In this document: positions 27,367-35,978 of the stretch, piece after piece
How the letters are laid out: each line of letters starts with the position of its first letter
How positions within the stretch are numbered: the stretch's first letter is position 1
Origin: an uncultured Bacteroidales bacterium
Lineage (GTDB): Bacteria > Bacteroidota > Bacteroidia > Bacteroidales > Bacteroidaceae
DNA length: 64,000 nt
Direction of reading: 5' to 3'
Assembly (NCBI GenBank): GCA_937876995.1
Contig: CALEFD010000107.1
Coordinates: forward strand, 1-64,000
The notes under the pieces: model-generated
The model's input: the letters and a program-made list of their open reading frames with translations, nothing else
What the model was told of the DNA's origin: nothing
The model's database searches: none
Made by a program: the position numbers and the translations under genes

Positions 27367-28196
27367 TGGCTATAGTTTTAGAAGAATCAACAAAACAAGA
27401 CATCAAGAAGTGGTCACATGATTTACTTGTGTCAAGTCGTTGTATTGATACATTCCCAACTCCCGCAGATAAATTAGCTGCTTTTATAGACCTAAAGGTA
27501 TCGCCACAGGATTTATCTATAGTTACACCTATATATATTGATAGAGATTCCTCTATTCTTAAAAAACTGCTTGGTCAACTGCGAGGGCTTCTTGTTCGAG
27601 AGGCTAGAATAATTTATTTAGATAGGTCGTGTAATTTAGAAAGACAGAGGTTTACACTATTACATGAGGTTGGACATAACCTTCCATGGCAGGTGGTTAT
27701 AGCCTCCATGCATGCAGACGATGATTTTACGCTAAGCCCAGAGACTAAGGAACAGTTTGAGGCAGAGGCAAGTTATTTTGCCTCTGAAACAATGTTCCAA
27801 GGAGACAAGTTTGCTGAGATGGTAAAAGACGAACCGTTGACAATACAGACAGCAATAAAGGTTTCTCCATTCTTTGGTGCTTCAATTCATGCAACTCTTC
27901 GTAGGCTTGTTGAGTTTTCGCCAATACGATGTGCGTTACTTGTGATGAAAGATCCTACGCCTACCAAGGCAACTCTTAGAGATTTATTTCATTCTCAATC
28001 ATTTTTGTCTGATATCGGGAGCATCGAGTTTGGAGAGAATTTAGAGAGTGTAAAATATCCGTTTGTGGAATCTTATGTTAGACATGAGAATACTGGTTAT
28101 GGAAAGTTTCTCGCCCCTGTTAATGAGAGTTCTATTGAGTTAAGGTATGAGTATTTTTTCAATGGTTATAATGGTTTTGTGTTATTCTACCCGTAA
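27366..28196 (+). CDS. ImmA/IrrE-family zinc metallopeptidase
   Basis: A 276-residue cytoplasmic metalloprotease. The zinc motif HExxH is H100-E101-VGH104 in TLLHEVGHNLPW, with the third ligand expected in FEAEASYFASE at about 131-141, as in ImmA and IrrE. Known members cleave a partner XRE repressor after a signal (ImmA/ImmR of ICEBs1; IrrE/DdrO in Deinococcus). The adjacent XRE gene is the obvious target, and its cleavage would derepress the divergent ubiquitin-like operon (inference). Residues about 190-276 form an extra C-terminal domain of unknown type that could sense the signal. Confidence 0.92.
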   Translation: MAIVLEESTKQDIKKWSHDLLVSSRCIDTFPTPADKLAAFIDLKVSPQDLSIVTPIYIDRDSSILKKLLGQLRGLLVREARIIYLDRSCNLERQRFTLLHEVGHNLPWQVVIASMHADDDFTLSPETKEQFEAEASYFASETMFQGDKFAEMVKDEPLTIQTAIKVSPFFGASIHATLRRLVEFSPIRCALLVMKDPTPTKATLRDLFHSQSFLSDIGSIEFGENLESVKYPFVESYVRHENTGYGKFLAPVNESSIELRYEYFFNGYNGFVLFYP

Positions 28197-28574
28197 TAGA
28201 ACCATCCTAATCAGATACTTTTAATTGTCCATGGACAATTTGATGTGTACTATAGAAAAAGTGACACACGTCTTATTAAATATCCGTGAATTGCGGATGA
28301 CTTGCAGAAGAACGTCTAAAAAGGGTGACGGTGTATACCTTTCATTACCCAAATCTGCCATCTTTGGGAATTATAAGTCATGAGCCGTAATCAAACAACA
28401 TTATATTTTTGCCAATCTTGACATTTTTTATCCGGGTCATTCAACTTTACGTCCCTTAGATAAACAAAGAGAATATTCCTCAAATCGATATTCAACCCAT
28501 TTTTAAGTGCGATTTTTGTAGCTATCTCGCAAAAATCATACTTAAATCGAATTCTTGTATGTTTTTCGCTTGTT
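28197..28574. other. Gap between the ImmA gene and the second XRE operon
   Basis: No supported gene. AATTGTCCATGGACAATT at 28223-28240 is a perfect 18-base palindrome 27 bases after the protease stop; it has no T-run, so it looks more like a protein-binding site than a terminator. A 50-codon reading frame starts at the ATG inside the palindrome (28231), but nothing supports it as a gene. An ORF on the minus strand at 28391-28597 also lacks recognisable features. Confidence 0.4.
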
Positions 28575-28784
28575 TCATGTTGTATGGATCCCCCCAAACT
28601 CGTCTTTGCCGCTTGGCTTGTCCAAGAACTTATGAGGGTGAGTTCCCGAACTTATTGCGGTTGTTTCCGAACTTCTCTCCGAACTTTTTATGATTGTCTC
28701 CGAACTTTTCTCCGAACCAAACACATCTTTCTCCAGACTATCATTGCCTCCATAAATGAATGCGATTTCCGCGAAGAAAACCAT
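28575..28784 (-). pseudogene. Remnant with 11-residue Ser/Glu repeats
   Basis: The 9-mer TCCGAACTT (or a one-base variant) starts at 28645, 28666, 28678, 28699 and 28711, spaced alternately 21 and 12 bases. All spacings are multiples of three, so on the minus strand it encodes a tandem repeat of about 11 residues (SSEKSSETIIK, SSERSSETTAI). Linkers of this SSEKSSE type are common near the C-terminus of AlbA_2/ATP-binding (COG2865-like) proteins, the family of the intact gene at 29274. The surrounding reading frame is only 69 codons with no domain, so it is best read as a gene fragment. It could instead be a small expressed protein. Confidence 0.35.
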
Positions 28785-28977
28785 ATGGTTGTCGGTTATT
28801 TCAAAAGATACTTCAAATACACATTATATATAATAATAAGCATGAATATTGTCATGTCTTTATCAAAAGATTGGTCTTTTAATCAAATTTTGGCCTATTT
28901 ATAGAGTTTTTTTGAGCATATCAGCATTTGTTTCGATTAATATTTGTAACTTTGCCGTCAAACAACAGAAATCTATC

Positions 28978-29193
28978 ATGACAAAGTTAAATCGTATAAG
29001 AGTCGTTCTTGCAGAACGTGACCTAAACAATAAGTGGCTATCCGACAAACTCGGAAAGGATCCTGCTACAGTGTCCAAGTGGGTCACCAATACCACCCAG
29101 CCAAGCCTTGAAGCTCTCATTGCAATAGCCAATGCGCTTGAAGTGCCTGTGCAGGAGTTGGTGAGACAGGAAGATTTCAATCAAGAGAAATAA
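28978..29193 (+). CDS. Small XRE-family HTH regulator
   Basis: A 71-residue protein that is essentially one HTH_3 domain: IRVVLAERDLNNKWLSDKLGKDPATVSKWV, then QPSLEALIAIANALEVPVQELV. The chosen ATG at 28978 lies directly before the HTH; a longer frame from 28849 would add an unrelated hydrophobic tail and cross a TAACTTTG -7 box at 28947-28954. It heads a three-gene unit with a 25-codon ORF and an AlbA_2 protein, and probably regulates that unit. Confidence 0.88.
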   Translation: MTKLNRIRVVLAERDLNNKWLSDKLGKDPATVSKWVTNTTQPSLEALIAIANALEVPVQELVRQEDFNQEK

Positions 29194-29199
29194 GTCGAA

Positions 29200-29277
29200 A
29201 TGACGTACGAAGCAAGAGCAGAGCTAAAGTTTGTTTTGGCTATGCCTTGCAAGAAGGAAGAAGACGAAGTCAAATGA
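29200..29277 (+). CDS. 25-residue ORF coupled to the AlbA_2 gene
   Basis: ATG at 29200, six bases after the XRE stop, encodes MTYEARAELKFVLAMPCKKE then EDEVK; its TGA at 29275-29277 overlaps the ATG of the next gene (ATGA). The tight spacing and overlap suggest that it is translated, perhaps only to couple translation of the AlbA_2 protein. No domain can be recognised in so short a sequence. Confidence 0.4.
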   Translation: MTYEARAELKFVLAMPCKKEEDEVK

Positions 29278-30740
29278 TAACAAAAGACGAAATACAAGAA
29301 CTGCTGCATAGCACGGAAACCTATCGTGTGGAGCGAACCACATCAACAGGTGACATGGATAAGTTCCAGGAGGCTATCTGTGCCTTTGCTAATGATCTGC
29401 CAAACTCACGAAAGAATGGCTACCTGATATTGGGTGCTTACGACAATGGAGAGTTGTCAGGTCTGAAGGTCACCGATGACTTGCTGAAGAAGATTGCAGC
29501 CATACGCAGCAACGGAAACATCCTGCCTATACCTGTTATGAGCGTTGACCGTTTCCAGTTCCCCGAGGGTGATTTGCTGGTGGCTGAGGTCAGTCCGTCT
29601 GACCTGCCTCCTGTGCGCTATCGTGGACGCACGTTTATACGTATCGGTCCTCGTCGTGACATAGCTACGGAGGCAGAAGAACGCATCCTCGCAGAACGAA
29701 GAATGTCATTCATGGCCACCTTCGACACCATGCCTTGTTTGGCTGCCAAACTGAATGATATCAATACAGACTTGCTAAGCACAAAGTATTTGATACCGCT
29801 ATTAGGTAATGAGTTAGTGGATTCTGATACTCGCCCTATCGAGGAACAGATGGCCGCTGTGGGCATGTATGACACTGAGCACCAATGCCCCACATACGCA
29901 GCAGTTGTTCTGTTTGGCAACAAGCCGCGCCGTTTTATGCCAGGTCTTTATGTGCAGTATGTACGCTTCAAGGGTGAGGACGTGACCAGTGAGGTGGAGA
30001 ACGAAATGCAGTTGGAAGGCAATTATTGTGAACTGCTACCACGTCTGGAATCACTTTTGGAGTTGTCTGTCATCAAGAAGAAACCCGTTTTCGTTTCTAT
30101 CCTACGCGAGGAGATGGTCAGTAACTACCCCTATCAGGCTATCCGAGAACTGCTCCTCAACGCCTGTATGCACCGAGATATGCAGAGTAATACGCCACTT
30201 CGCTTCTATGAGTTTGCCAGCCATCTGGAGATTCTGAATGCTGGAGGGCTTTATGGAAACGCACGTCCAGAGAATTTCCCCAGTGTGAACGACTATCGCA
30301 ACCCACTTGTAGCCAGTGCCATGAAGACGCTGGGCTATGTCAATATGTTCAATCGAGGTGTAGGACAAGTCCAGACTGACTTGAAGGAGAATGGCAACCT
30401 ACCTGCAGAGTTCAACGTTAATCTTATCACGGCATTCATGGTTGATGTGAAAGTCTCACAGAGCTATACCAACGAAAATGGCGGTAAAATTGGCGGTGAT
30501 GTCGTAGAAAATATCGTAGAAAACATCGTAGATAGTATCGTAGAAAAATTATCTACGACGCGTGCTAAGATTGTTAGAATTATCTGGAAGAATCCGAACG
30601 CTACGGCACAATCCATTTCCAAAGAAATAAATATCGCTTCTCGCAACGTGCAAGAGCACTTAAGAAAACTACAGGAACAAGGGGTTATCCGTCGTATTGG
30701 CCCAGACAAAGGTGGGCACTGGGAAATAGTCGCACCATAG
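29274..30740 (+). CDS. AlbA_2 (Schlafen-like) / HATPase_c_4 / winged-helix protein
   Basis: A 488-residue COG2865-type protein. Residues about 8-125 are the AlbA_2 domain, with FQEAICAFANDLPNSRKNGYLILG and RGRTFIRIGPRRD. Residues about 265-370 are a GHKL-like domain (IRELLLNACMHRDMQ, LEILNAGGLYG, NRGVGQV). A linker near 400-425 carries a short VVENIVENIVDSIVEKL repeat. Residues about 428-488 are a winged helix (ATAQSISKEINIASRNVQEHLRKLQEQG). Such proteins are common in defence and mobile islands; the activity of most is unknown. The ATG at 29274 is preferred over one 27 bases upstream because it overlaps the preceding small ORF in ATGA fashion. Confidence 0.88.
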   Translation: MITKDEIQELLHSTETYRVERTTSTGDMDKFQEAICAFANDLPNSRKNGYLILGAYDNGELSGLKVTDDLLKKIAAIRSNGNILPIPVMSVDRFQFPEGDLLVAEVSPSDLPPVRYRGRTFIRIGPRRDIATEAEERILAERRMSFMATFDTMPCLAAKLNDINTDLLSTKYLIPLLGNELVDSDTRPIEEQMAAVGMYDTEHQCPTYAAVVLFGNKPRRFMPGLYVQYVRFKGEDVTSEVENEMQLEGNYCELLPRLESLLELSVIKKKPVFVSILREEMVSNYPYQAIRELLLNACMHRDMQSNTPLRFYEFASHLEILNAGGLYGNARPENFPSVNDYRNPLVASAMKTLGYVNMFNRGVGQVQTDLKENGNLPAEFNVNLITAFMVDVKVSQSYTNENGGKIGGDVVENIVENIVDSIVEKLSTTRAKIVRIIWKNPNATAQSISKEINIASRNVQEHLRKLQEQGVIRRIGPDKGGHWEIVAP

Positions 30741-30804
30741 TCTTTGAGGGTAAGATACCCCATAAGACTAGTAGAAGTAAACAAGAGAATAAACTGAAAG
30801 AACA

Positions 30805-31106
30805 ATGATACAAGAAAATACACCTGCAAAGGTTGGCTTATTGGAGTTACTGCTTGCATCGTCAGGAGTACAGTTCGTCATACCAGCCTATCAGCGTAAC
30901 TATACTTGGACGGCAAGCAGAGAAGTAAAACAGCTGCTTGACGACATTAAGGCTGTGCTGAAAGAAGAACGCAATAAGCATTTTATTGGAATCATCATAT
31001 ACCTTGAACGGTCTCTTGACTTTTCAAGAAGGGAACGTTCTGTCATTGATGGACAACAACGACTAACTACACTGTTTTTGTCTTTGTATGCTGTGAAAGA
31101 GTTGAT
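30805..31106 (+). pseudogene. DUF262 (GmrSD-like) gene fragment, 5' end
   Basis: About 100 codons of a DUF262 protein, the N-terminal domain of GmrS/GmrD-type restriction proteins that target modified DNA. Visible are the family motifs IPAYQRNYTWT (residues 26-36) and IDGQQRLTTLFLSLY (about 81-95). Full-length members have 500-700 residues, but the frame soon runs into unrelated sequence and stops at 31152. The junction falls at or before 31107, where a DinD-like reading frame takes over. The catalytic core would be incomplete, so it is very likely non-functional. Confidence 0.8.
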
Positions 31107-31175
31107 GCTGATGGCAAGGAATGGTGGAACTCACGCAAATTGGCGAGAGTGATGGGCTATAACACAACTTTTTGA
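31107..31175 (+). pseudogene. DinD/Bro-N-like fragment
   Basis: In a frame offset from the DUF262 fragment, 31107-31175 encodes ADGKEWWNSRKLARVMGYNT followed by TF and a stop. This matches the WxSxRxLAxxLGY motif at the start of DinD and other Bro-N proteins. Only about 22 codons remain, so it is a fragment joined to the DUF262 remnant by deletion or recombination. Confidence 0.5.
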
Positions 31176-31218
31176 TGTGGGTGTACCAGCTTTTGTAACT
31201 ATATAATATGAAAATTTC

Positions 31219-31491
31219 ATGGCAAATCGACAAGAAATAATAAATAGTACAGCAGAGTTCCTAATCTTTCAAATTGAGGGGAAGGAACAAGGTGTTGAAG
31301 TCTATTATAAAGATAAGACAGTTTGGTGTACCCAGAAAGCTATGGGTATGCTGTTTGATTGCTCTACAGATAACATCGGAGTTCATCTAAAGAATATCTT
31401 TGCTTCTAGGGAACTTGAAAAGGATTCAGTTACCGAGAAAATCTCGGCAACTGCTTCTGATGGTAAAAAATATATGAGATTGGACCTTTAG
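31219..31491 (+). pseudogene. RhuM-family gene fragment, N-terminal part
   Basis: A 90-codon frame with the start of a RhuM (virulence RhuM/DNA-binding) protein: VEVYYKDKTVWCTQKAMGMLF, VHLKNIFASRELEKDSV and TASDGKKY. Full members have about 300-350 residues. The frame stops just where the conserved YNLDxI block should follow (here MRLDL and stop), so it is truncated. A terminator follows 46 bases later. It could still give a short peptide but is unlikely to work as RhuM. Confidence 0.7.
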
Positions 31492-31532
31492 GTTTTGTGG
31501 GCATCACTGAATATACGTAAGAGTTTTGTACG

Positions 31533-31624
31533 AAAGAAATGGCGTGTAACCACCGAGCTACACGCCATTTTTTATTTATAAGTTATTTGCTAACTCAATC
31601 CCAATCACTTCACTTCCTCGAAAT
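31533..31624. repeat. Right copy of the dnaK 3'-end/terminator repeat (attR-like)
   Basis: 31575-31624 is almost identical to 24130-24179 and covers the true end of dnaK plus its 3' flank. The preceding hairpin (31537-31570) aligns with the left hairpin at lower identity, with paired changes in the stem. Together with the left copy it brackets a 7.4-kb accessory segment. Confidence 0.75.
31537..31575. terminator. Terminator between the RhuM fragment and dnaK
   Basis: AAATGGCGTGTA (31537-31548) pairs perfectly with TACACGCCATTT (31559-31570), followed on the plus strand by TTTATTT. On the minus strand, for dnaK, the T-run after the stem is short (TTTCTTTCG). Confidence 0.75.
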
Positions 31625-33521
31625 CGGCGTCCTGAACGGTTTCGTCGTTGTTTGATGAGCTGCTTGAACCTGCACCCGGCTGTGCGCCTGCGCCCGGCTG
31701 TGCTTGTGAAGCACCACTCTGTGCATACATTTCAGCACTTGCTGCCTGGAAAGCAGTGTTCAATTCGTTAATTGCTGCATCAATAGCTGCCAAATCCTGA
31801 GCTTTGTGAGCATCTTTCAGTTTACCAAGAGCAGCTTCAATAGGAGCCTTCTTATCGGCAGGCAGTTTGTCGCCAAGTTCGCTAAGTTGCTGTTCTGTCT
31901 GGAAAATCATAGCATCAGCCTGATTCAGCTTATCAACTTTTTCGCGCTCTTTCTTATCGGCATCAGCATTAGCTTCAGCTTCGGCCTTCATACGTTCAAT
32001 CTCCTCCTTGCTAAGACCGCTTGATGCTTCAATACGGATAGCTTGCTCTTTACCGGTAGCCTTATCTTTTGCAGATACTTTAAGAATACCGTTTGCATCG
32101 ATATCGAATGTAACTTCAATCTGAGGTACACCACGACGTGCAGGAGCAATACCTTCCAGATTAAACTGACCTATAGACTTATTCTGATTAGCCATAGGAC
32201 GTTCACCCTGAAGAACGTGGATAGTTACAGCTGTCTGATTGTCGGCTGCAGTTGAGAATACCTCGCTCTTTTTACAAGGAATAGTACTATTCGCTTCAAT
32301 CAGCTTTGTCATTACACCACCAAGTGTTTCAATACCCATGGTAAGAGGAGTAACGTCCAGAAGTACTATATCGCCTACTCCACCCTCTTTGTTCAGAATA
32401 GCACCCTGAATTGATGCACCTACTGCTACTACTTCGTCAGGATTAACACCTTTTGAAGGAGCTTTACCAAAGAAGTCTTCTACTACCTTCTGTACTGCAG
32501 GAATACGGCTTGAACCACCAACCAAGATTACTTCGTCAATATCTGAATTGCTAAGACCGGCATCGCTCATTGCTTTACGACATGGTTCAATACATGCCTG
32601 TATCAATGAATGTGCCAATTGTTCGAACTTAGCACGTGTAAGTGTCTTAACAAGGTGACGTGGAATACCTGCTACCGGCATAATATATGGCAAGTTGATT
32701 TCGGTAGATGTTGATGATGATAGTTCAATCTTAGCCTTTTCTGCAGCCTCCTTAAGACGCTGTAAAGCCATAGGATCTACTGTCAAATCTGCACCTTCGT
32801 CATTCTTGAATTCTTCAACCAACCAGTTGATAATTACCTGATCAAAGTCATCACCACCAAGGTGTGTATCACCATTAGTTGACAACACTTCAAATACGCC
32901 ACCACCAAATTCAAGAATTGAGATATCGAATGTACCGCCACCAAGGTCGAATACAGCAATCTTCATATCTTTATTTGCCTTGTCTATACCGTATGCAAGA
33001 GCGGCAGCTGTTGGTTCATTTACTATACGTTTTACTTCCAGACCTGCTATCTGACCGGCTTCTTTAGTAGCCTGACGCTGTGAATCGGAGAAGTATGCAG
33101 GAACTGTAATAACAGCCTCTGTAACCTCCTGACCAAGATAATCTTCGGCAGTCTTCTTCATTTTCTGAAGTATCATTGCTGATATTTCCTGCGCAGTATA
33201 AAGACGACCATCAATATCTACACGTGGCATATTGTTATCACCCTTTACCACCTTATATGGTACACGTGATACCTCTTTCTGTACCTGATCCCAATTTTCA
33301 CCCATAAAACGCTTAATTGAGAAGATGGTACGCTGTGGGTTGGTAATAGCCTGACGCTTTGCAGGATCGCCCACCTTACGTTCGCCACCATCAACAAAAC
33401 CGACAACTGAAGGAGTTGTACGTTTACCCTCTGAATTGGCAATTACAACAGGTTCGTTACCTTCAAATACAGCAACACAAGAGTTTGTTGTTCCTAAATC
33501 GATTCCAATAATCTTTCCCAT
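31605..33521 (-). CDS. dnaK: Molecular chaperone DnaK (Hsp70)
   Basis: An ATP-dependent chaperone of 638 residues, normal for the family. From the chosen ATG it begins [18 protein letters not shown], the Hsp70 phosphate-binding signature. [15 protein letters not shown] and [14 protein letters not shown] are the other two ATPase signatures, and [14 protein letters not shown] marks the start of the peptide-binding domain. The C-terminus is rich in Gln, Gly, Pro and Ser and ends DADFEEVK, the usual Hsp70 tail. A start 60 bases further upstream would add non-homologous residues. Its last codons are duplicated at 24.1 kb, the boundary of the accessory island. No DnaJ or GrpE gene lies next to it here. 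Confidence 0.98.
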   Translation of the reverse strand: MGKIIGIDLGTTNSCVAVFEGNEPVVIANSEGKRTTPSVVGFVDGGERKVGDPAKRQAITNPQRTIFSIKRFMGENWDQVQKEVSRVPYKVVKGDNNMPRVDIDGRLYTAQEISAMILQKMKKTAEDYLGQEVTEAVITVPAYFSDSQRQATKEAGQIAGLEVKRIVNEPTAAALAYGIDKANKDMKIAVFDLGGGTFDISILEFGGGVFEVLSTNGDTHLGGDDFDQVIINWLVEEFKNDEGADLTVDPMALQRLKEAAEKAKIELSSSTSTEINLPYIMPVAGIPRHLVKTLTRAKFEQLAHSLIQACIEPCRKAMSDAGLSNSDIDEVILVGGSSRIPAVQKVVEDFFGKAPSKGVNPDEVVAVGASIQGAILNKEGGVGDIVLLDVTPLTMGIETLGGVMTKLIEANSTIPCKKSEVFSTAADNQTAVTIHVLQGERPMANQNKSIGQFNLEGIAPARRGVPQIEVTFDIDANGILKVSAKDKATGKEQAIRIEASSGLSKEEIERMKAEAEANADADKKEREKVDKLNQADAMIFQTEQQLSELGDKLPADKKAPIEAALGKLKDAHKAQDLAAIDAAINELNTAFQAASAEMYAQSGASQAQPGAGAQPGAGSSSSSNNDETVQDADFEEVK

Positions 33522-33660
33522 AATTCTATTTTTTTTATTTGTTACTACCATTTTTATAGTCACATTTCTGTGACAGTTCACACCATTGTTAAAACAAATG
33601 CTATGCCAAAAAGCAAACCGCTCCTGATTATGTCAGTTTTATGACTATTTGGCAGAAACA

Positions 33661-33697
33661 ATAAAAAAACCGGTTACAGACAAAACACTGCAACCGG
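33661..33697 (-). terminator. Terminator after recA
   Basis: CCGGTTACAG (33670-33679) pairs with CTGCAACCGG (33688-33697) with one mismatch, followed on the minus strand by a seven-base T-run (A's at 33663-33669). Confidence 0.85.
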
Positions 33698-33717
33698 CTA
33701 ATTATAAATAAAAAAAA

Positions 33718-34770
33718 TTACTCTTCGTTTTCGTTACTACCTCCTAAAATGGCAGCCATAATCTTCTCTTCTATCTCTTCTGCCAATTCCGGATTATCCA
33801 TCATAAGTTGTTTGGTAGCATCACGACCTTGTGCCAATCTGGTATCTTCATAACTGAACCAGGAACCCGATTTCTTGACAATACCATATTCAACACCCAA
33901 ATCAACTATTTCGCCACTCTTTGATATACCTTCTCCGAACATAATATCAAATTCTGCACGACGGAATGGAGGAGCAACTTTGTTCTTCACAACTTTGACA
34001 CGTACCTGATTACCTATTACAGCATCTCCATCTTTCAACTGTGTTACTCTACGTATATCCAAACGCACAGAAGCATAGAACTTCAAAGCATTACCACCAG
34101 TTGTTGTTTCAGGATTACCAAACATTATGCCTATCTTTTCACGCAACTGGTTAATAAAGATACAAGTTGTGTTTGTCTTGTTAATTGCTGATGTCAGTTT
34201 ACGAAGTGCCTGTGACATAAGACGAGCCTGAAGTCCCACCTTGTTGTCACCCATATCGCCCTCAATCTCTGCCTTTGGAGTAAGTGCAGCTACCGAGTCG
34301 ATAACAATTATATCTATAGCCGATGAACGGATAAGCTGTTCTGCTATCTCCAACGCCTGTTCACCATTGTCAGGCTGAGATATCCACAAATTGTCGATAT
34401 CTACACCCAATTTGGCTGCATAGAAACGGTCAAAAGCATGTTCTGCATCAATAAACGCTGCAATACCACCGGCTTTCTGAGCTTCTGCAATTGCGTGGAT
34501 GGCAAGTGTAGTTTTTCCGGAAGATTCAGGGCCATAGATTTCAATTATTCTACCACGTGGGTAACCGCCTACACCAAGTGCTGCGTTCAACCCGATAGAA
34601 CCTGTTGGAATTACATCGACTGCTTCAATATTGTCTTCGCCAAGTTTCATAATAGAACCCTTACCAAAGCTCTTCTCAATTTTCTCTGTAGCAGCCTGTA
34701 ACGCCTTCAGCTTTTCACTAATTGGTGACTGAGCTGAAATCTGTTCGTTTTTCAAATCTTTTTTTGCCAT
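33718..34770 (-). CDS. recA: Recombinase RecA
   Basis: Forms filaments on single-stranded DNA for recombination and SOS induction. It has 350 residues from the chosen ATG ([10 protein letters not shown]), normal for RecA. Walker A is [11 protein letters not shown], Walker B lies in [10 protein letters not shown], and [17 protein letters not shown] is the RecA signature. An in-frame ATG 102 bases upstream would add residues unlike any RecA, so it is rejected. A strong terminator follows. It is transcribed separately from dnaK and from the upstream SIS gene. Confidence 0.98.
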   Translation of the reverse strand: MAKKDLKNEQISAQSPISEKLKALQAATEKIEKSFGKGSIMKLGEDNIEAVDVIPTGSIGLNAALGVGGYPRGRIIEIYGPESSGKTTLAIHAIAEAQKAGGIAAFIDAEHAFDRFYAAKLGVDIDNLWISQPDNGEQALEIAEQLIRSSAIDIIVIDSVAALTPKAEIEGDMGDNKVGLQARLMSQALRKLTSAINKTNTTCIFINQLREKIGIMFGNPETTTGGNALKFYASVRLDIRRVTQLKDGDAVIGNQVRVKVVKNKVAPPFRRAEFDIMFGEGISKSGEIVDLGVEYGIVKKSGSWFSYEDTRLAQGRDATKQLMMDNPELAEEIEEKIMAAILGGSNENEE

Positions 34771-34932
34771 AACTATTAATAATGATTTAAAGGACAGTTC
34801 TGCCTGCCCGAAAGGCAAAGTTAGTAAATTAAGATTGCAACATACTATGTTGATAAAAGAAGTTTTCAACAAAAAATTAAGGCAGGCGCAAATATTTATC
34901 TACGCCTGCCCTAAAATATGATATACAAGTAT

Positions 34933-35949
34933 TTACTTTATAAACTCGTTTCCTACTTTACGAGCACGGTTTGGATGATCTAAATCCATTCCTGTCTTGA
35001 TACCTATTTCAACCAACAGATTCCAACCGGCACAGAGGAACAGATATGGATTCATATCGCCTGCCGATGGAGTTTTGATAGTTGGGAAAGGAGTATCGTG
35101 ATCGGCTATAGCAACAATACGAACCCCGGCACCATCAACCAAATATTCTTGGAACTTTTCATATTCGCCCTCAATAGGATCAATCATAAAGATAATATCG
35201 TTTTTATGCATTACCTCTTCTATTCCATGCAGAACGTATGTACCTTCAAGGAAATCCGATTTACGACGAGTTATTTCATTTGTCTTTAAAGTCAGTTCTT
35301 CTGCCACACCATCGTTGTAACCGGCAAAATATACTGTATTTGCCTCTTCTACCCACTTTACTATTTCAGAAGGTATCTCTATAGTAAGTGCCTGCTCTAT
35401 CTTTTCAGGAAGATCAGCCAATGCAGCCTTCATATCGGCGCCACGCAAATTCCAAAGCAATGATTCATAGTAAAGAGCCTGTTCTACAACACTCTTGGTA
35501 GCAGCTACAGCCTGTTCCCAACCACAACCCAAAACGTGTGTTGAGTTACAGAATGTAGAAAGAACTGTATTATCATTTGCAGTAAGACCAAAACGCAGAT
35601 TATTGCCCTCTTCCATAAGCTTTTTAGCCAACAGAGTAACCTCTTTTGTTCTACCTGAATTCGAAGCCAAAAATACAGCATATTTGCTTAAATCATATTC
35701 TCTTGACTGCCAGGAACCGTCTGTCTGGATATTGACATCCATTCCCCAACGTTTGAATTTTCTTAAAGAATTCTTTGCCGGGAATATACGGCTGGAACCT
35801 TCACCGGTAAAATAGATATTTTTTACCTGCTTTACCTGTTCTGCGATTTGCTTTGTGCAATCCGGATCAAACTTCTTGATGGTTTCTACAGTATCCATCA
35901 TTTCACGTACCAATGCAAACTGTGCATAATTTTGATCTTTCAAATTCAT
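34933..35949 (-). CDS. SIS-domain sugar isomerase/deaminase-like protein
   Basis: A 338-residue cytoplasmic protein with two SIS (phosphosugar-binding) domains, like the isomerase half of GlmS and the AgaS/FrlB enzymes. Domain 1 has YFTGEGSSRIFPAKN and FLASNSGRTKEV, domain 2 has VYFAGYNDGVAEELTLKTNEI and EEVMHK. It probably isomerises or deaminates an amino-sugar phosphate, but the substrate is not evident. The ATG at 35949 is chosen; an alternative TTG start 33 bases upstream would overlap the neighbour. It is 29 bases downstream of the DUF4954 gene and probably co-transcribed, suggesting a shared nucleotide-sugar or cell-wall role. Confidence 0.82.
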   Translation of the reverse strand: MNLKDQNYAQFALVREMMDTVETIKKFDPDCTKQIAEQVKQVKNIYFTGEGSSRIFPAKNSLRKFKRWGMDVNIQTDGSWQSREYDLSKYAVFLASNSGRTKEVTLLAKKLMEEGNNLRFGLTANDNTVLSTFCNSTHVLGCGWEQAVAATKSVVEQALYYESLLWNLRGADMKAALADLPEKIEQALTIEIPSEIVKWVEEANTVYFAGYNDGVAEELTLKTNEITRRKSDFLEGTYVLHGIEEVMHKNDIIFMIDPIEGEYEKFQEYLVDGAGVRIVAIADHDTPFPTIKTPSAGDMNPYLFLCAGWNLLVEIGIKTGMDLDHPNRARKVGNEFIK

Positions 35950-35978
35950 AGCTTTCTGTATTTGTTTAAAATTGATAA

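Noticed and set aside
28231..28383. 50-codon ORF starting in the 18-base palindrome
   Set aside because: No promoter, coupling or recognisable sequence feature supports it.
28631..28720. CRISPR-like array
   Set aside because: The repeated unit is 9 bases with 3-12 base gaps, in frame with a peptide repeat; no 20-40 base repeats or cas genes occur anywhere in the window.
27000..28977. Classic toxin-antitoxin reading of the XRE/ImmA pair
   Set aside because: The second gene has a full HExxH metalloprotease motif and the arrangement fits an ImmR/ImmA-type switch; no toxin fold (RelE, HipA, Fic) is seen.
24088..31624. Complete prophage or conjugative element
   Set aside because: No integrase, transposase, portal, relaxase or tra gene could be found between the repeats.
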